Source: an uncultured Flavobacteriaceae bacterium
GTDB lineage: Bacteria > Bacteroidota > Bacteroidia > Flavobacteriales > Flavobacteriaceae
DNA length: 64,000 nt
Reading direction: 5' to 3'
Assembly: GCA_947494825.1 (NCBI GenBank)
Contig: CANLWN010000006.1
Span: 327,271-391,270 of the forward strand
Position 1 is the first letter of the stretch. Each line of letters opens with the position of its first letter. The notes beneath the pieces are model-generated. The model saw nothing but the letters and a program-made list of their open reading frames with translations, did not search any database and was not told the origin of the DNA. The position numbers and the translations under genes are program-made. Of this stretch, positions 55,684 to 63,263 are shown piece by piece.

Positions 55684-56198
55684 CCATTGTTTCCTTGGGG
55701 ATTACCGTTATCTCGCTGGTATGGGTATACGTTACCAACAGAAAGTTGGAAAAATACAAGGGGCTTATCGCCCTGGAACAAAGCCATATGGAAAGTAAGC
55801 TGCAGCAGGAATTGCGGTACATCCAGGAATTGGTGGGCGTGCTTCGGGAGGGGCGCTTGCTGATCGAAAAGCGGGTGGTGCGGAAGCGAAAGGTCAAAAA
55901 GGCCCAGCTGCAGGAGGTATTGGTCCGTTTGGAAGACAGCTATTCCCAATCCCTCCTTTTTTTGGAAAAGACCCAAGCGCGTATTGATAATTCATCCATG
56001 GCCATTTTTACGCACGAGCACAAGAATAAGCTAAGAAGCATGCTGGAGGAGTTGGCCTCGTCCGATACCGAAAAACAAAAAGGAAAGATGGGACAAGGAT
56101 TGGAAACCCTGAAGGACCAGGAAAAGAAGCTTATCGAAAAACTGGGGCAGATCAATGATTCCCTCTTTGACATCTATATAAAGGAAATGAAGAAATAG
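55662..56198 (+). CDS. Membrane-anchored coiled-coil protein, function unknown
   Basis: 178 residues. One N-terminal membrane helix (IIAIVSLGITVISLVWVYVT), then a long charged coiled coil to the end (LEKYKGLIALEQSHMESKLQ, EKKLIEKLGQINDSLFDIYI). Coupled to the previous gene by a 22-base overlap. No family recognised. Confidence 0.7.
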   Translation: METEDIIAIVSLGITVISLVWVYVTNRKLEKYKGLIALEQSHMESKLQQELRYIQELVGVLREGRLLIEKRVVRKRKVKKAQLQEVLVRLEDSYSQSLLFLEKTQARIDNSSMAIFTHEHKNKLRSMLEELASSDTEKQKGKMGQGLETLKDQEKKLIEKLGQINDSLFDIYIKEMKK

Positions 56199-56229
56199 CA
56201 CCCAAATTTAAATCAGTACAGGATACTTT

Positions 56230-56775
56230 ATGAAAAAACCGGAAAAGATCATTTACCAAAGGGACGATGCGGACTTGCGCAGACAGAGCCTCAAGGCCAA
56301 AGGCTTGGTCCAACAGTTTAATACTATCCCTGCCCACGATCTTAGCGCACAGGAAACCCTCCTCAGGAAATTGTTGGGGCAAGTTGGGCCCGGTATACAC
56401 ATTGAGCATAATTTTCACTGCGATCTGGGCCATAACATAGAAGTTGGAAGGAACTTTTATGCCGGCTACAATTGTGTCATTGTGGATATCGCCAAGGTTA
56501 CCATCGGGGACGATTGCATGTTGGGGCCCAATGTAGGTATCTATACTGCGGGGCATGCCCTGGAGCCAGTAGACCGTAACAAGAGTGGTTACGCCCTAAC
56601 CATCGCCATTGGGAATAAGGTATGGATCGGCGGCAACGCTGTGATCTTACCCGGGATATCCATTGGGGACCATGCCGTTGTAGCAGCGGGATCGGTGGTG
56701 ACCAAGGATGTTGCATCCAATACCGTAGTGGCCGGAAATCCGGCGAAGTTTTTAAAGCGGGTGGAGGAAGATTAA
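56230..56775 (+). CDS. Sugar O-acetyltransferase (maltose/galactoside acetyltransferase family)
   Basis: 181 residues of the LacA/Maa type: an N-terminal helical cap, then left-handed beta-helix hexapeptides. The site region is GPNVGIYTAGHALEPVDRNK with the catalytic His. The end is GNKVWIGGNAVILPGISIGD, AAGSVVTKDVASNTVVAGNP. It acetylates sugars with acetyl-CoA; the acceptor is unknown. Confidence 0.92.
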   Translation: MKKPEKIIYQRDDADLRRQSLKAKGLVQQFNTIPAHDLSAQETLLRKLLGQVGPGIHIEHNFHCDLGHNIEVGRNFYAGYNCVIVDIAKVTIGDDCMLGPNVGIYTAGHALEPVDRNKSGYALTIAIGNKVWIGGNAVILPGISIGDHAVVAAGSVVTKDVASNTVVAGNPAKFLKRVEED

Positions 56776-56906
56776 CTTTTTTTGCATAAAACCATCACAT
56801 CAGAAGGCATGGACTACACCTTTCCGCCTTTTAATCCTGCTTCCCAGAACCAACAACCAGTGCAGTTGTTGTTTTCCATAATTCCTTAAATTGCGAACCA
56901 AACTGC

Positions 56907-58124
56907 ATGGAAAGAATACTACATCAAAAGCATACCAAGTATACCTTCACATACGCTTGTTCAAGATTGCTTGAAAGGGCCGCTTTTTATGGATTGCGTG
57001 CGCTGATTGTGCTCTACATGGTAAGCGAAAGCTTGCAGATGTCCGATGTTGAGGCTATGAAAGTTTATGCGTGGTTCACCGGGGCCATTGTTTTTTCACA
57101 GCTTATAGGCGCATTACTGGGCGATTTGCTTTTAGGAAATAAGAGAGCGTTAATTATAGGCGGTGTTTTACAGGCCATAGGTGCTTTCAGTTTTTGTATT
57201 CCCTCTGTTACGGGATTGTACCTCGGACTTTTTCTTGTGGTTCTTGGGGGAGGATTATATACCCCCAACATTATTTCTCATTTTGGAAAACTCTACCTCA
57301 ACAACACCAAGCTCTTGGATGCCGGATTCACTATACTTTATCTGGCCGTGAATATCGGTGGTTTTATCGGCCCCTTCTTCATCGGCTATCTTGGCCATGA
57401 ATTTGGATGGACTATAGGATTCAGCATAGCCGGAATCCTAATGCTGTTTTCTATCATTTTTCCATTCATGTCCAGAGAAATGGTCCTTAACCAAATTCTA
57501 GAAAAGGATACAGGGATGGGCGAACGGGTAGTAAAGATATTGATCGCATTTGTCCTTGTTGGGTTGTTCTGGGCCATTTACGAAGTATCCAGCATAGGAA
57601 TTTTTGATCTGCAGATAGCATTTAGTGAATTTTCCTCCTTAAACATCCTTAAAAATTCCTGGGCTTCAACGAGTACCGTTTTCATCGTTCCCATTAGTCT
57701 GGCGGCAATTATTCTCTGGTCCTATTTTTATAACAGCCAATTCGTAAAGCTGACGGTTGGATTTCTTTTAGGTGCTATTTCCTTTGGAATACTCTTGTTT
57801 ATTCCCGAGGTTCCCGCTGACCAGCATATCGCGCTTTATCTAATTTCATTGGTATTGCTCAGCCTTGCTGAAATTCATATAGCCCCCATTATTCACTCGG
57901 TCCTAACACAATATGCGAATCCAAAATATTTGGCCATACTTATCAGTCTGGCATTTGTCCCAACTAAAATACTCTCCCTTCTAATAGGATTGTTTTATGA
58001 TGAATTATCCCAAAATCCAATGCTTGCACTGAAACTTGCATTGATAGCTATGATTGCTATTTGTGCAGGACTGGTAAGCTACGTTTTGCTGACTAAAAAA
58101 TGGTATGCCCGTACGGATTCGTAA
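56907..58124 (+). CDS. POT/PTR family peptide transporter
   Basis: 405 residues with about 12 hydrophobic helices. The first helix carries the proton-coupling ExxER-type motif of peptide transporters (SRLLERAAFYGLRALIVLYM), and helix 5 has the PTR2 signature region (FTILYLAVNIGGFIGPFFIG). It imports di- and tripeptides with protons. The gene is more AT-rich than those to its left and is the last gene before the minus-strand toxin region. Confidence 0.87.
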   Translation: MERILHQKHTKYTFTYACSRLLERAAFYGLRALIVLYMVSESLQMSDVEAMKVYAWFTGAIVFSQLIGALLGDLLLGNKRALIIGGVLQAIGAFSFCIPSVTGLYLGLFLVVLGGGLYTPNIISHFGKLYLNNTKLLDAGFTILYLAVNIGGFIGPFFIGYLGHEFGWTIGFSIAGILMLFSIIFPFMSREMVLNQILEKDTGMGERVVKILIAFVLVGLFWAIYEVSSIGIFDLQIAFSEFSSLNILKNSWASTSTVFIVPISLAAIILWSYFYNSQFVKLTVGFLLGAISFGILLFIPEVPADQHIALYLISLVLLSLAEIHIAPIIHSVLTQYANPKYLAILISLAFVPTKILSLLIGLFYDELSQNPMLALKLALIAMIAICAGLVSYVLLTKKWYARTDS

Positions 58125-58141
58125 TTCTCCGCTATTGGACT

Positions 58142-58591
58142 CTAACTTGGGGGATTACTGCTTCCCCCTTTAGTACTATAAGTTTTTAATGCAACATATG
58201 CTAACGATAAAAATACTATCAATGATAAAACTACGTTAATTACAGTATTCTCAAAAATCCCAAAGACTGGTCTTACAATATCAGCATCTAAGAATCTAAA
58301 AACTACAATACCCAATATTGCTGCAACTAAATAAAAACCCCAGTTAAACTTAAAATAAAGGTTTATAAAAATTATTGCTCCTATTCCAATTAAATAGGGT
58401 GCGTAGAAATAGTAGTTATTAAAAATATTATTCTTTTCAAGCAATTGATCTTTTGCAAAATCAAATTCGATAAAAGAACTATCAACATAGAATAAAAGAA
58501 GTATAGCCAAAGACCTCATAATCGCTAGGGTTAGATAAACTAAAACCATAACAAACAATGACCGGTATGTTTTTTGTTGTGAAATTATCAT
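58142..58591 (-). CDS. Small polytopic membrane protein, putative orphan immunity
   Basis: 149 residues from the ATG at 58591 with four hydrophobic helices (about 11-36, 62-80, 82-102 and 115-137) and a Ser/Pro-rich tail. The frame stays open to 58720, but the extra N-terminus is a translation of the repeat element, so it is rejected. The 5' hairpin of repeat copy A ends about 27 bases before the ATG. No family recognised; multi-pass small proteins are a common immunity type against pore-forming toxins, but that is inference here. Confidence 0.65.
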   Translation of the reverse strand: MIISQQKTYRSLFVMVLVYLTLAIMRSLAILLLFYVDSSFIEFDFAKDQLLEKNNIFNNYYFYAPYLIGIGAIIFINLYFKFNWGFYLVAAILGIVVFRFLDADIVRPVFGIFENTVINVVLSLIVFLSLAYVALKTYSTKGGSSNPPS

Positions 58592-58617
58592 TTGTAAATG
58601 CTTCAAAGATTTCTTTC

Positions 58618-58737
58618 GCTGCCGCCAGCGTCCGCGCTGGTGGCCTTCCAAATATAAGTCAACCTTTCCCTCCAAAAGAAAAACCACAACCCCCACTTGG
58701 GAGACTGTGGCTTTAACCATTTTTGTTTACTCTTGCC
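58618..58737 (-). repeat. Terminator-promoter-hairpin element, copy A
   Basis: On the minus strand, in order: terminator-like hairpin CCACAGTC...GTTGTGG (58684-58710) with a T-rich tail, -7 box TATATTTG (58649-58656), and palindrome 58621-58644 (GCCGCCAGCG paired with CGCTGGTGGC). Differs from the other copies in a paired way in the stem. Another A/T hairpin (58737-58768) follows to the right with TTTTTT on the plus strand. Confidence 0.85.
58649..58656 (-). promoter_or_regulatory. -7 box TATATTTG inside element A
   Basis: Minus-strand TATATTTG, with TTTTG 16 bases upstream. Transcription should begin at the edge of the palindrome and lead to the ATG at 58591. Confidence 0.6.
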
Positions 58738-58780
58738 TAAACCATCAGGTCAAGATGTGGTTTAGCAATTTTTTATAGCT

Positions 58781-59230
58781 CTATTTGTTTTGGCTCACAG
58801 AACTACCCCACTTGTGCAGTCCAAGTTGTTCATAAGTGTCCAATAAACCAGTATATTTAGAATTATCCGTGATATTAGAAATTTCAATAATAAGTTTAGA
58901 GTCGAAATGTTTGGGCTTTTTAACCGCATAATAACTTAGCAATTCCAAAGTATCTTTTTTTATTCTATAGAATATTTCGGCATCTGAGTTTTCAAAAATA
59001 TAATCATAAGTTTCATTTGGTTCCCTCTCCTCCGAGCTAGTAGTAAGGTACATAACAGAATAGTTTAAACCTCTATCCATTTTTTTCAAATAGACCTTTT
59101 CTTTTGAATCTTCAAACGCTATTTCTTTTATCAGATAAACTGGTTTCATTTCGGGAAATACGTTCTTTATCACAAAAAATAAGACTATTAGTAATCCCAA
59201 AACCCATAATATTGGTTTTATTTTCTTCAT
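58781..59230 (-). CDS. Single-pass membrane protein, putative orphan immunity
   Basis: 149 residues from MKKIKPILWVLGLLIVLFFV (59230). One membrane helix, then a soluble domain probably outside the cytoplasm (NYSVMYLTTSSEEREPNETY, YRIKKDTLELLSYYAVKKPK). The open frame extends to 59299 without plausible starts. It lies just downstream of repeat element B and upstream of element A, with the layout of an isolated cassette. No family recognised. Confidence 0.6.
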   Translation of the reverse strand: MKKIKPILWVLGLLIVLFFVIKNVFPEMKPVYLIKEIAFEDSKEKVYLKKMDRGLNYSVMYLTTSSEEREPNETYDYIFENSDAEIFYRIKKDTLELLSYYAVKKPKHFDSKLIIEISNITDNSKYTGLLDTYEQLGLHKWGSSVSQNK

Positions 59231-59313
59231 GTTTTTAGTATTATTAATTTCTAATATTAACCCCAGCATCAAATCCGCTGTATATTTGACGACCTGCATA
59301 AGGGATTTCCCCG

Positions 59314-59433
59314 GTTACCGCGAGCGTCCACGCTCGTGGTATTTCAAATATACACCTTCGCTGGCTGCAAAATAAAAAACCACAACCCCCACTTGGGAGA
59401 TTGTGGCTTTCCTGTCATTTTTGTTTACTCTGC
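59314..59433 (-). repeat. Terminator-promoter-hairpin element, copy B
   Basis: Minus strand order: hairpin 59380-59406 (CCACAA...TTGTGG) followed by TTTTTT, -7 box TATATTTG (59345-59352), then a 12-bp palindrome 59316-59341 (TACCGCGAGCGT with ACGCTCGTGGTA, one wobble). The extra 27 bases to the right (TTTTTGTTTACTCT) are shared with copy A. Confidence 0.88.
59345..59352 (-). promoter_or_regulatory. -7 box TATATTTG inside element B
   Basis: Minus-strand TATATTTG with TTTTG 15 bases upstream; it would drive the gene starting at 59230 with the palindrome at the 5' end of the RNA. Confidence 0.6.
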
Positions 59434-59438
59434 CGGAA

Positions 59439-59459
59439 CCACTAGCTACAAGCTAGCGG
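59439..59459. repeat. REP-like palindrome CTAGCT/AGCTAG
   Basis: CCACTAGCT, loop ACA, AGCTAGCGG. An outer CCGG pair (59433-59436 with 59463-59466) can extend it. It is a sister of the palindrome at 59501-59521. Confidence 0.8.
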
Positions 59460-59500
59460 TAGCCGGAGGGGTCATTATATTTACTTCTTACTCATGCTCG

Positions 59501-59521
59501 CCACTAGTCATAGACTAGCGG
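59501..59521. repeat. REP-like palindrome CTAGTC/GACTAG
   Basis: CCACTAGTC, loop ATA, GACTAGCGG, followed by TAGCG. It matches the 59439 copy except for paired changes at the two innermost stem positions. With copy B, these two palindromes fill the 320-base gap between the genes at 59230 and 59551. Confidence 0.8.
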
Positions 59522-59550
59522 TAGCGGGGGCCATCTGGAAGGATTAACCT

Positions 59551-60045
59551 CTATTTGATTTCAAAGCTCGTTAAAACCGTGTTCATATCATTATAGTAAT
59601 CATAGTAAACTTTTGTTTCACTTGAAAAAGTTAATAGATAAACTTTTTGATTTTCTAGATAATAATGTTGGACAAAAGTAAGGTCAACGTTATTTTGAGT
59701 AGCTTCCAAAACCAATTTAAAACAATCCTTACCATTTATTTTCAATCTATTGCTTTCAATAATATTTGCTACCGTACTAATTTCATTTTCAGTACGCTTG
59801 CTAAACTCGTCCAAGCTGGTTTTGCCCACATTTTTTATGACCAGATTGATGTTTTCTACAAAGACATCATTTTGCCCACTTTTTTGAGTTGTCAAAACAA
59901 AAGATGTCCCCTCTTGTCCACTTTCATCAAGAGTTAAATGGTTTGGATAAGATATTGAAAAACCATTTCTTTCCAATTTTATCATCTTATCTTCTTGACA
60001 ACTTAATGTACTAAGCGCAGCAAGTAAGTAAACTAATAATTTCAT
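59551..60045 (-). CDS. Lipoprotein with PsbP/DcrB-like domain, putative immunity-type
   Basis: 164 residues. Lipobox ALSTLSCQED (Cys 16), then a domain of the PsbP/DUF1795 sort (NGFSISYPNHLTLDESGQEG, FVQHYYLENQKVYLLTFSSE). Such small lipoproteins are common beside Rhs C-terminal domains and may protect the envelope, but the family also has other roles. It follows the four-helix membrane gene by 14 bases. Confidence 0.7.
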   Translation of the reverse strand: MKLLVYLLAALSTLSCQEDKMIKLERNGFSISYPNHLTLDESGQEGTSFVLTTQKSGQNDVFVENINLVIKNVGKTSLDEFSKRTENEISTVANIIESNRLKINGKDCFKLVLEATQNNVDLTFVQHYYLENQKVYLLTFSSETKVYYDYYNDMNTVLTSFEIK

Positions 60046-60059
60046 ATAATAAAATCTTC

Positions 60060-60458
60060 TTAAAATATTGATTTAAAATGCTCCCCAGAGCTACTCGATA
60101 TTAATGAAGTACTTTGATATACAAATATTAAAATATAAATAACATAGAACCTCATAAAATTAAATACAGTAAAAGCAAGGTGCCTTTCAAAATTTGGGTT
60201 TATTCTCTTCATAACCAGAATCGGTATGAAACTACCAATATGCAGTATGAAAAGTGTCAAGCTAAAAATCATTAGATGATTAAAGTAATTGTTTGGTAGT
60301 GGCTTGAATAATGCTCTTGAATAATGCAAAAAGAGCATTATTACACAAATAACAATCAAGGCAATACGCAACTTATTACTTAAATCAACTTTCCCTGTTA
60401 AGAAGTGAAAAATGATAAAATTTAATACTGCAAAAAATAATATATATGTGATAATCAT
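60060..60458 (-). CDS. Four-helix membrane protein, likely immunity to the Rhs fragment upstream
   Basis: 132 residues with four hydrophobic segments (about 3-20, 31-46, 63-83, 100-117). It starts 15 bases after the stop of the Rhs core fragment with the Gly-rich C-terminus, the standard position for an immunity gene. Multi-helix immunity proteins usually guard against membrane-active toxins. No family recognised. Confidence 0.65.
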   Translation of the reverse strand: MIITYILFFAVLNFIIFHFLTGKVDLSNKLRIALIVICVIMLFLHYSRALFKPLPNNYFNHLMIFSLTLFILHIGSFIPILVMKRINPNFERHLAFTVFNFMRFYVIYILIFVYQSTSLISSSSGEHFKSIF

Positions 60459-60473
60459 ATTCTTAAACTACCT

Positions 60474-61415
60474 TTACTTTCTTCGATTCACCTCCTGATC
60501 GGTATTGGAAATGGAAAAGCCGAACTTCAAACCGCCACCAAGACCTGCATGCCCCATTAATGTTAACTCTCCTTCATTAGTACTACTATCAAAAGTGCCT
60601 GCGGCGCGTCCACCAATATGCGCACTTCCTAATGAACCACCAATAGTAAAGCCAATTTTTAAACCTCCTATTGATATGGATGGTGTAAACTCTCCTTCAA
60701 GCGCATATGCCCCTGCTTCTCCTCCCAATTCTGCTCCGTACTTACCACCTTCTCCCGTATATAATCCAGCATCTCCAAGTACTTCAGCTTTAAAAGCACT
60801 TCCCTCTCCTTCAATTGCAATATTGTTATCCTCTGTTCCTAACCTAGCCCCAGCTTCAGCAGAAACTCCATAAATACTGGCACTACCATGGGCTCCACCC
60901 GACTCCGTATATCCGTCATATCCAGCGCTAAAACCAGAAATGCTTCCATTTATTTTCCCATATTCTCCCTCAACTTGTCCTTCGGCCTTATACCCGTAGA
61001 TTCTATCTCCAGTATCCGTAGACTCGACGTGCAATCCTTGAGCACTTCCGGTAGCGGTCGTGCCTCCTGATGCAGTTACTACAACTTCATCCAATTGATT
61101 AACTACATTGTCTCCAATCGCTGCGCCTGGTCCTGTATAGACTTCTTGTGAACAATCATCACAAGGGCCTGTCGGCATCATCCCATCATAATCAATGAAA
61201 AACACAGGACTATCAAAAGCATAATTATACGGACTATGCCTCCTCATCTGCTCCGCCAACGGATCCAAATTCATCCATCTACCCAAATCAGGATTGTAAT
61301 TCCTTGCCCCTCGCTGCCGCGAGCGTCCACGCTCGTGGTATTTCAAATATACATTATACTTTATTCCAAAAGAAAAACCACAACCCCCACTTGGGAGATT
61401 GTGGTTTTCTATCAC
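60474..61415 (-). CDS. 5'-truncated Rhs core fragment with Gly-rich C-terminal domain
   Basis: Open frame of 313 residues. The first ~34 residues translate repeat element C, then the Rhs signature begins abruptly: RGARNYNPDLGRWMNLDPLA, HSPYNYAFDSPVFFIDYDGM. The C-terminal ~230 residues are a new domain rich in Gly, Ala and Glu with repeated GGxxGA-type turns (EGEYGKINGSISGFSAGYDG, GGSLGSAHIGGRAAGTF), which resembles glycine-zipper or pore-forming sequences. The GTG at 61415 is the formal start, but a true start is uncertain. It has lost the bulk of an Rhs protein, so it is a displaced tip or silent cassette. Confidence 0.75.
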   Translation of the reverse strand: MIENHNLPSGGCGFSFGIKYNVYLKYHERGRSRQRGARNYNPDLGRWMNLDPLAEQMRRHSPYNYAFDSPVFFIDYDGMMPTGPCDDCSQEVYTGPGAAIGDNVVNQLDEVVVTASGGTTATGSAQGLHVESTDTGDRIYGYKAEGQVEGEYGKINGSISGFSAGYDGYTESGGAHGSASIYGVSAEAGARLGTEDNNIAIEGEGSAFKAEVLGDAGLYTGEGGKYGAELGGEAGAYALEGEFTPSISIGGLKIGFTIGGSLGSAHIGGRAAGTFDSSTNEGELTLMGHAGLGGGLKFGFSISNTDQEVNRRK

Positions 61416-61431
61416 TTTTGTTGACTATCCG
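61313..61431 (-). repeat. Terminator-promoter-hairpin element, copy C (fused to an Rhs core)
   Basis: Minus strand order: hairpin 61378-61404, T-rich tail, -7 box TATATTTG (61344-61351), palindrome 61317-61338 (CCGCGAGCGT with ACGCTCGTGG). The Rhs core text GARNYNPDLGRW begins directly after the palindrome, so the element marks the exact break in the Rhs gene. Confidence 0.88.
61344..61351 (-). promoter_or_regulatory. -7 box TATATTTG inside element C
   Basis: Minus-strand TATATTTG with TTTTG 15 bases upstream. A transcript from here would contain the Rhs fragment but no clear early ATG. Confidence 0.5.
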
Positions 61432-61471
61432 AGACACGGAAAACATTTCCGCACCGTCGGGATTAAAATTG

Positions 61472-61891
61472 TTACCATTCTGGTATGTAGTCGTGATTTC
61501 TTGGTGGACTTTCATCATTTAGAATATAACTCTTAACTTCTTTTATAATATCGTTGTGATATATATAAGCAGCTAATAATTCCCCTTCTTTAGAATAAAA
61601 TTTCACTTCACCATTCAATCTACCGTTTTTAAAAATCAGTTCTTTATCTATCTTACCATTATCAAAAAACAGATAGCTACATCCTTCCAAAATGCCATTT
61701 TTATAATTAAGTATTTTTTTTACTTTTCTCGATGAACTGTAAGAAGTCCAACTCCCTGTTTTATTTCCTTTTTCATTATTGCTTCCAATAATTGTTTCAT
61801 CACCATTTTGACTAACAGTTAAATCACTTTTTTGAGCATTACAAGAAAAAATCAGTAATAGCAATAAAATGCTTAAAATATTTATTTTCAT
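61472..61891 (-). CDS. MORN-variant lipoprotein (YwqK-type), likely immunity
   Basis: 139 residues. Lipobox LLIFSCNAQ (Cys 17), then MORN_2-like repeats (ILNYKNGILEGCSYLFFDNG, ELIFKNGRLNGEVKFYSKEG). Proteins of this type are often annotated as YwqK-family antitoxins. It starts 12 bases after the stop of the Rhs fragment at 61904, so it is the best candidate immunity gene for that C-terminal domain. Confidence 0.78.
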   Translation of the reverse strand: MKINILSILLLLLIFSCNAQKSDLTVSQNGDETIIGSNNEKGNKTGSWTSYSSSRKVKKILNYKNGILEGCSYLFFDNGKIDKELIFKNGRLNGEVKFYSKEGELLAAYIYHNDIIKEVKSYILNDESPPRNHDYIPEW

Positions 61892-61903
61892 TATTTAACG
61901 TTT

Positions 61904-63004
61904 TTAATTAGTTATAACAAACTCGTTTTTTAACACTTCATTTGTGACAGATATTTTTCCATTTTCATCAGTGACAACTTTTAAATTAAAGTTCAACTTA
62001 ACATCACCAAAATCAAAAGTATAGTTAATAGAACCTGTTCCATCTCCACCTACTTTCAAAGAAGAGGTATCAAAGCCTTCTCCTTTAAATTCTATATTTA
62101 AATCTTCTCCAAAAGTTTCTTTTAGAAAATCAATTTCTGCATCTATTCCAGCTTGATGTGCATCGCTAAAATCCTGTCTTGATACGGTATCTTTATTCTT
62201 GTCATATCCACCTTCAATATCATTCCTCTCCATGACAAAATGCAGTACATTATCTTTAAATGTATTTGCATCACCAGATAACATATCTCCCATATCTACT
62301 TCACCACTTTTAAAAGCATCTATCATTATATCTTCAGAAGCATCTACAAGCTTTAATGTTTGAACATTTTCAGAATTTATAGCATCAACTAAATGTCCTG
62401 CAAAAATACCTTCACAATCCTCTGGATTCGTTACATATAGCTCTCCTGTAGTTTCCCTTATTCCAAATTGAGTTGTAGAATCTTTATTTATTTTCTCTAA
62501 AAATGCTTTCTTATTCTCTGCAGAACCCTCAATAATAACATCTTGAGGTGCCATTCCATCTGGGTCAGTAAATTTTATTGGATTATTTATTGAATAATTG
62601 TAAGGACTAGCTAAAGCATAGAATTCTGCTAAAACATCCATTGAAAACCATCTTCCCAACGCAGGGTCATAATTCCGAGCGGTTATATCCACCCATTCCA
62701 GTCCAAGCTCCTCCTGCTCCTCTTTTCCGCCAAATCCAAATTTATGGTTTCTCCAAGCTCCCTGCGCATCATTATACCCCTTGTGCTTTAGCCCAAAAGG
62801 ATAGTAATTGTTCTCTTCCCTGATTTGAAGGGTAGGGCTGGAAGATGTGCCCGAGTTATGATAGGCCAAACGTATGTTCCCCAAATGGTCCTTGTATTGG
62901 TAGATATAATCATATCCGCCACTGCCATCAGGTTCTATATAGCCCTCGGCATGGTTAAAAAATTCAGGGCCGCGTTGGAAAGGTATGGCATACCTTTTCA
63001 ACAA
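61904..63004 (-). CDS. 5'-truncated Rhs core fragment with unrecognised C-terminal domain
   Basis: 366 residues from a TTG; the frame is closed by a stop at about 63046, so the rest of the Rhs protein is missing. Residues 30-150 are the Bacteroidota Rhs core end: YQYKDHLGNIRLAYHNSG, NNYYPFGLKHKGYN, NHKFGFGGKEEQEELGLEWV, DITARNYDPALGRWFSMDVL, then SPYNYSINNPIKFTDPDGMA. The last ~210 residues are the tip domain. A segment with NVLHFVMERND and SDAHQAGIDAE offers His and Glu residues that might bind metal. It is probably a displaced toxin cassette; activity unproven. Confidence 0.82.
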   Translation of the reverse strand: MLKRYAIPFQRGPEFFNHAEGYIEPDGSGGYDYIYQYKDHLGNIRLAYHNSGTSSSPTLQIREENNYYPFGLKHKGYNDAQGAWRNHKFGFGGKEEQEELGLEWVDITARNYDPALGRWFSMDVLAEFYALASPYNYSINNPIKFTDPDGMAPQDVIIEGSAENKKAFLEKINKDSTTQFGIRETTGELYVTNPEDCEGIFAGHLVDAINSENVQTLKLVDASEDIMIDAFKSGEVDMGDMLSGDANTFKDNVLHFVMERNDIEGGYDKNKDTVSRQDFSDAHQAGIDAEIDFLKETFGEDLNIEFKGEGFDTSSLKVGGDGTGSINYTFDFGDVKLNFNLKVVTDENGKISVTNEVLKNEFVITN

Positions 63005-63092
63005 GGAGCCAGACGACGCGTTGGCCTTCTCTGTAATACTTTTTCAAAGAACTTCTTTGGTAAATATAGGCAATAGCGGCTTAAGTGATAGC

Positions 63093-63141
63093 TTGTAGCC
63101 CAGCTACAAAAGCCACAACCCCCACTTGGGAGATTGTGGCT
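63093..63141 (-). repeat. Partial element, copy D (terminator hairpin plus a different palindrome)
   Basis: Hairpin 63113-63139 is identical in its core to the other copies. In place of the usual palindrome there is TTGTAGC, CCA, GCTACAA (63093-63109). The fixed TATATTTG box is missing; a TATATTTA lies further on at 63061-63068. It sits at the broken 5' side of the Rhs fragment at 61904. Confidence 0.75.
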
Positions 63142-63263
63142 TATATGTCATTATGGCGTTGACGGCACTTGGCCTCCTTTGATGGAAATCCGCACCATCG
63201 GGGGCCATCTAGACAGGTGCTCTTTTTCTTTTCAAATGGAATATAAATCTACATCTTCTAAGG

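Noticed and set aside
58592..58720. N-terminal extension of the membrane protein at 58142
   Set aside because: The extra 43 codons translate the repeat element, including its terminator hairpin and -7 box, and end at a normal Met start followed by a membrane helix.
58737..58778. Plus-strand terminator CTAAACCA...TGGTTTAG followed by TTTTTT
   Set aside because: The hairpin has a bulge and no plus-strand gene ends nearby (the transporter stops at 58124), so I do not list it as a terminator.
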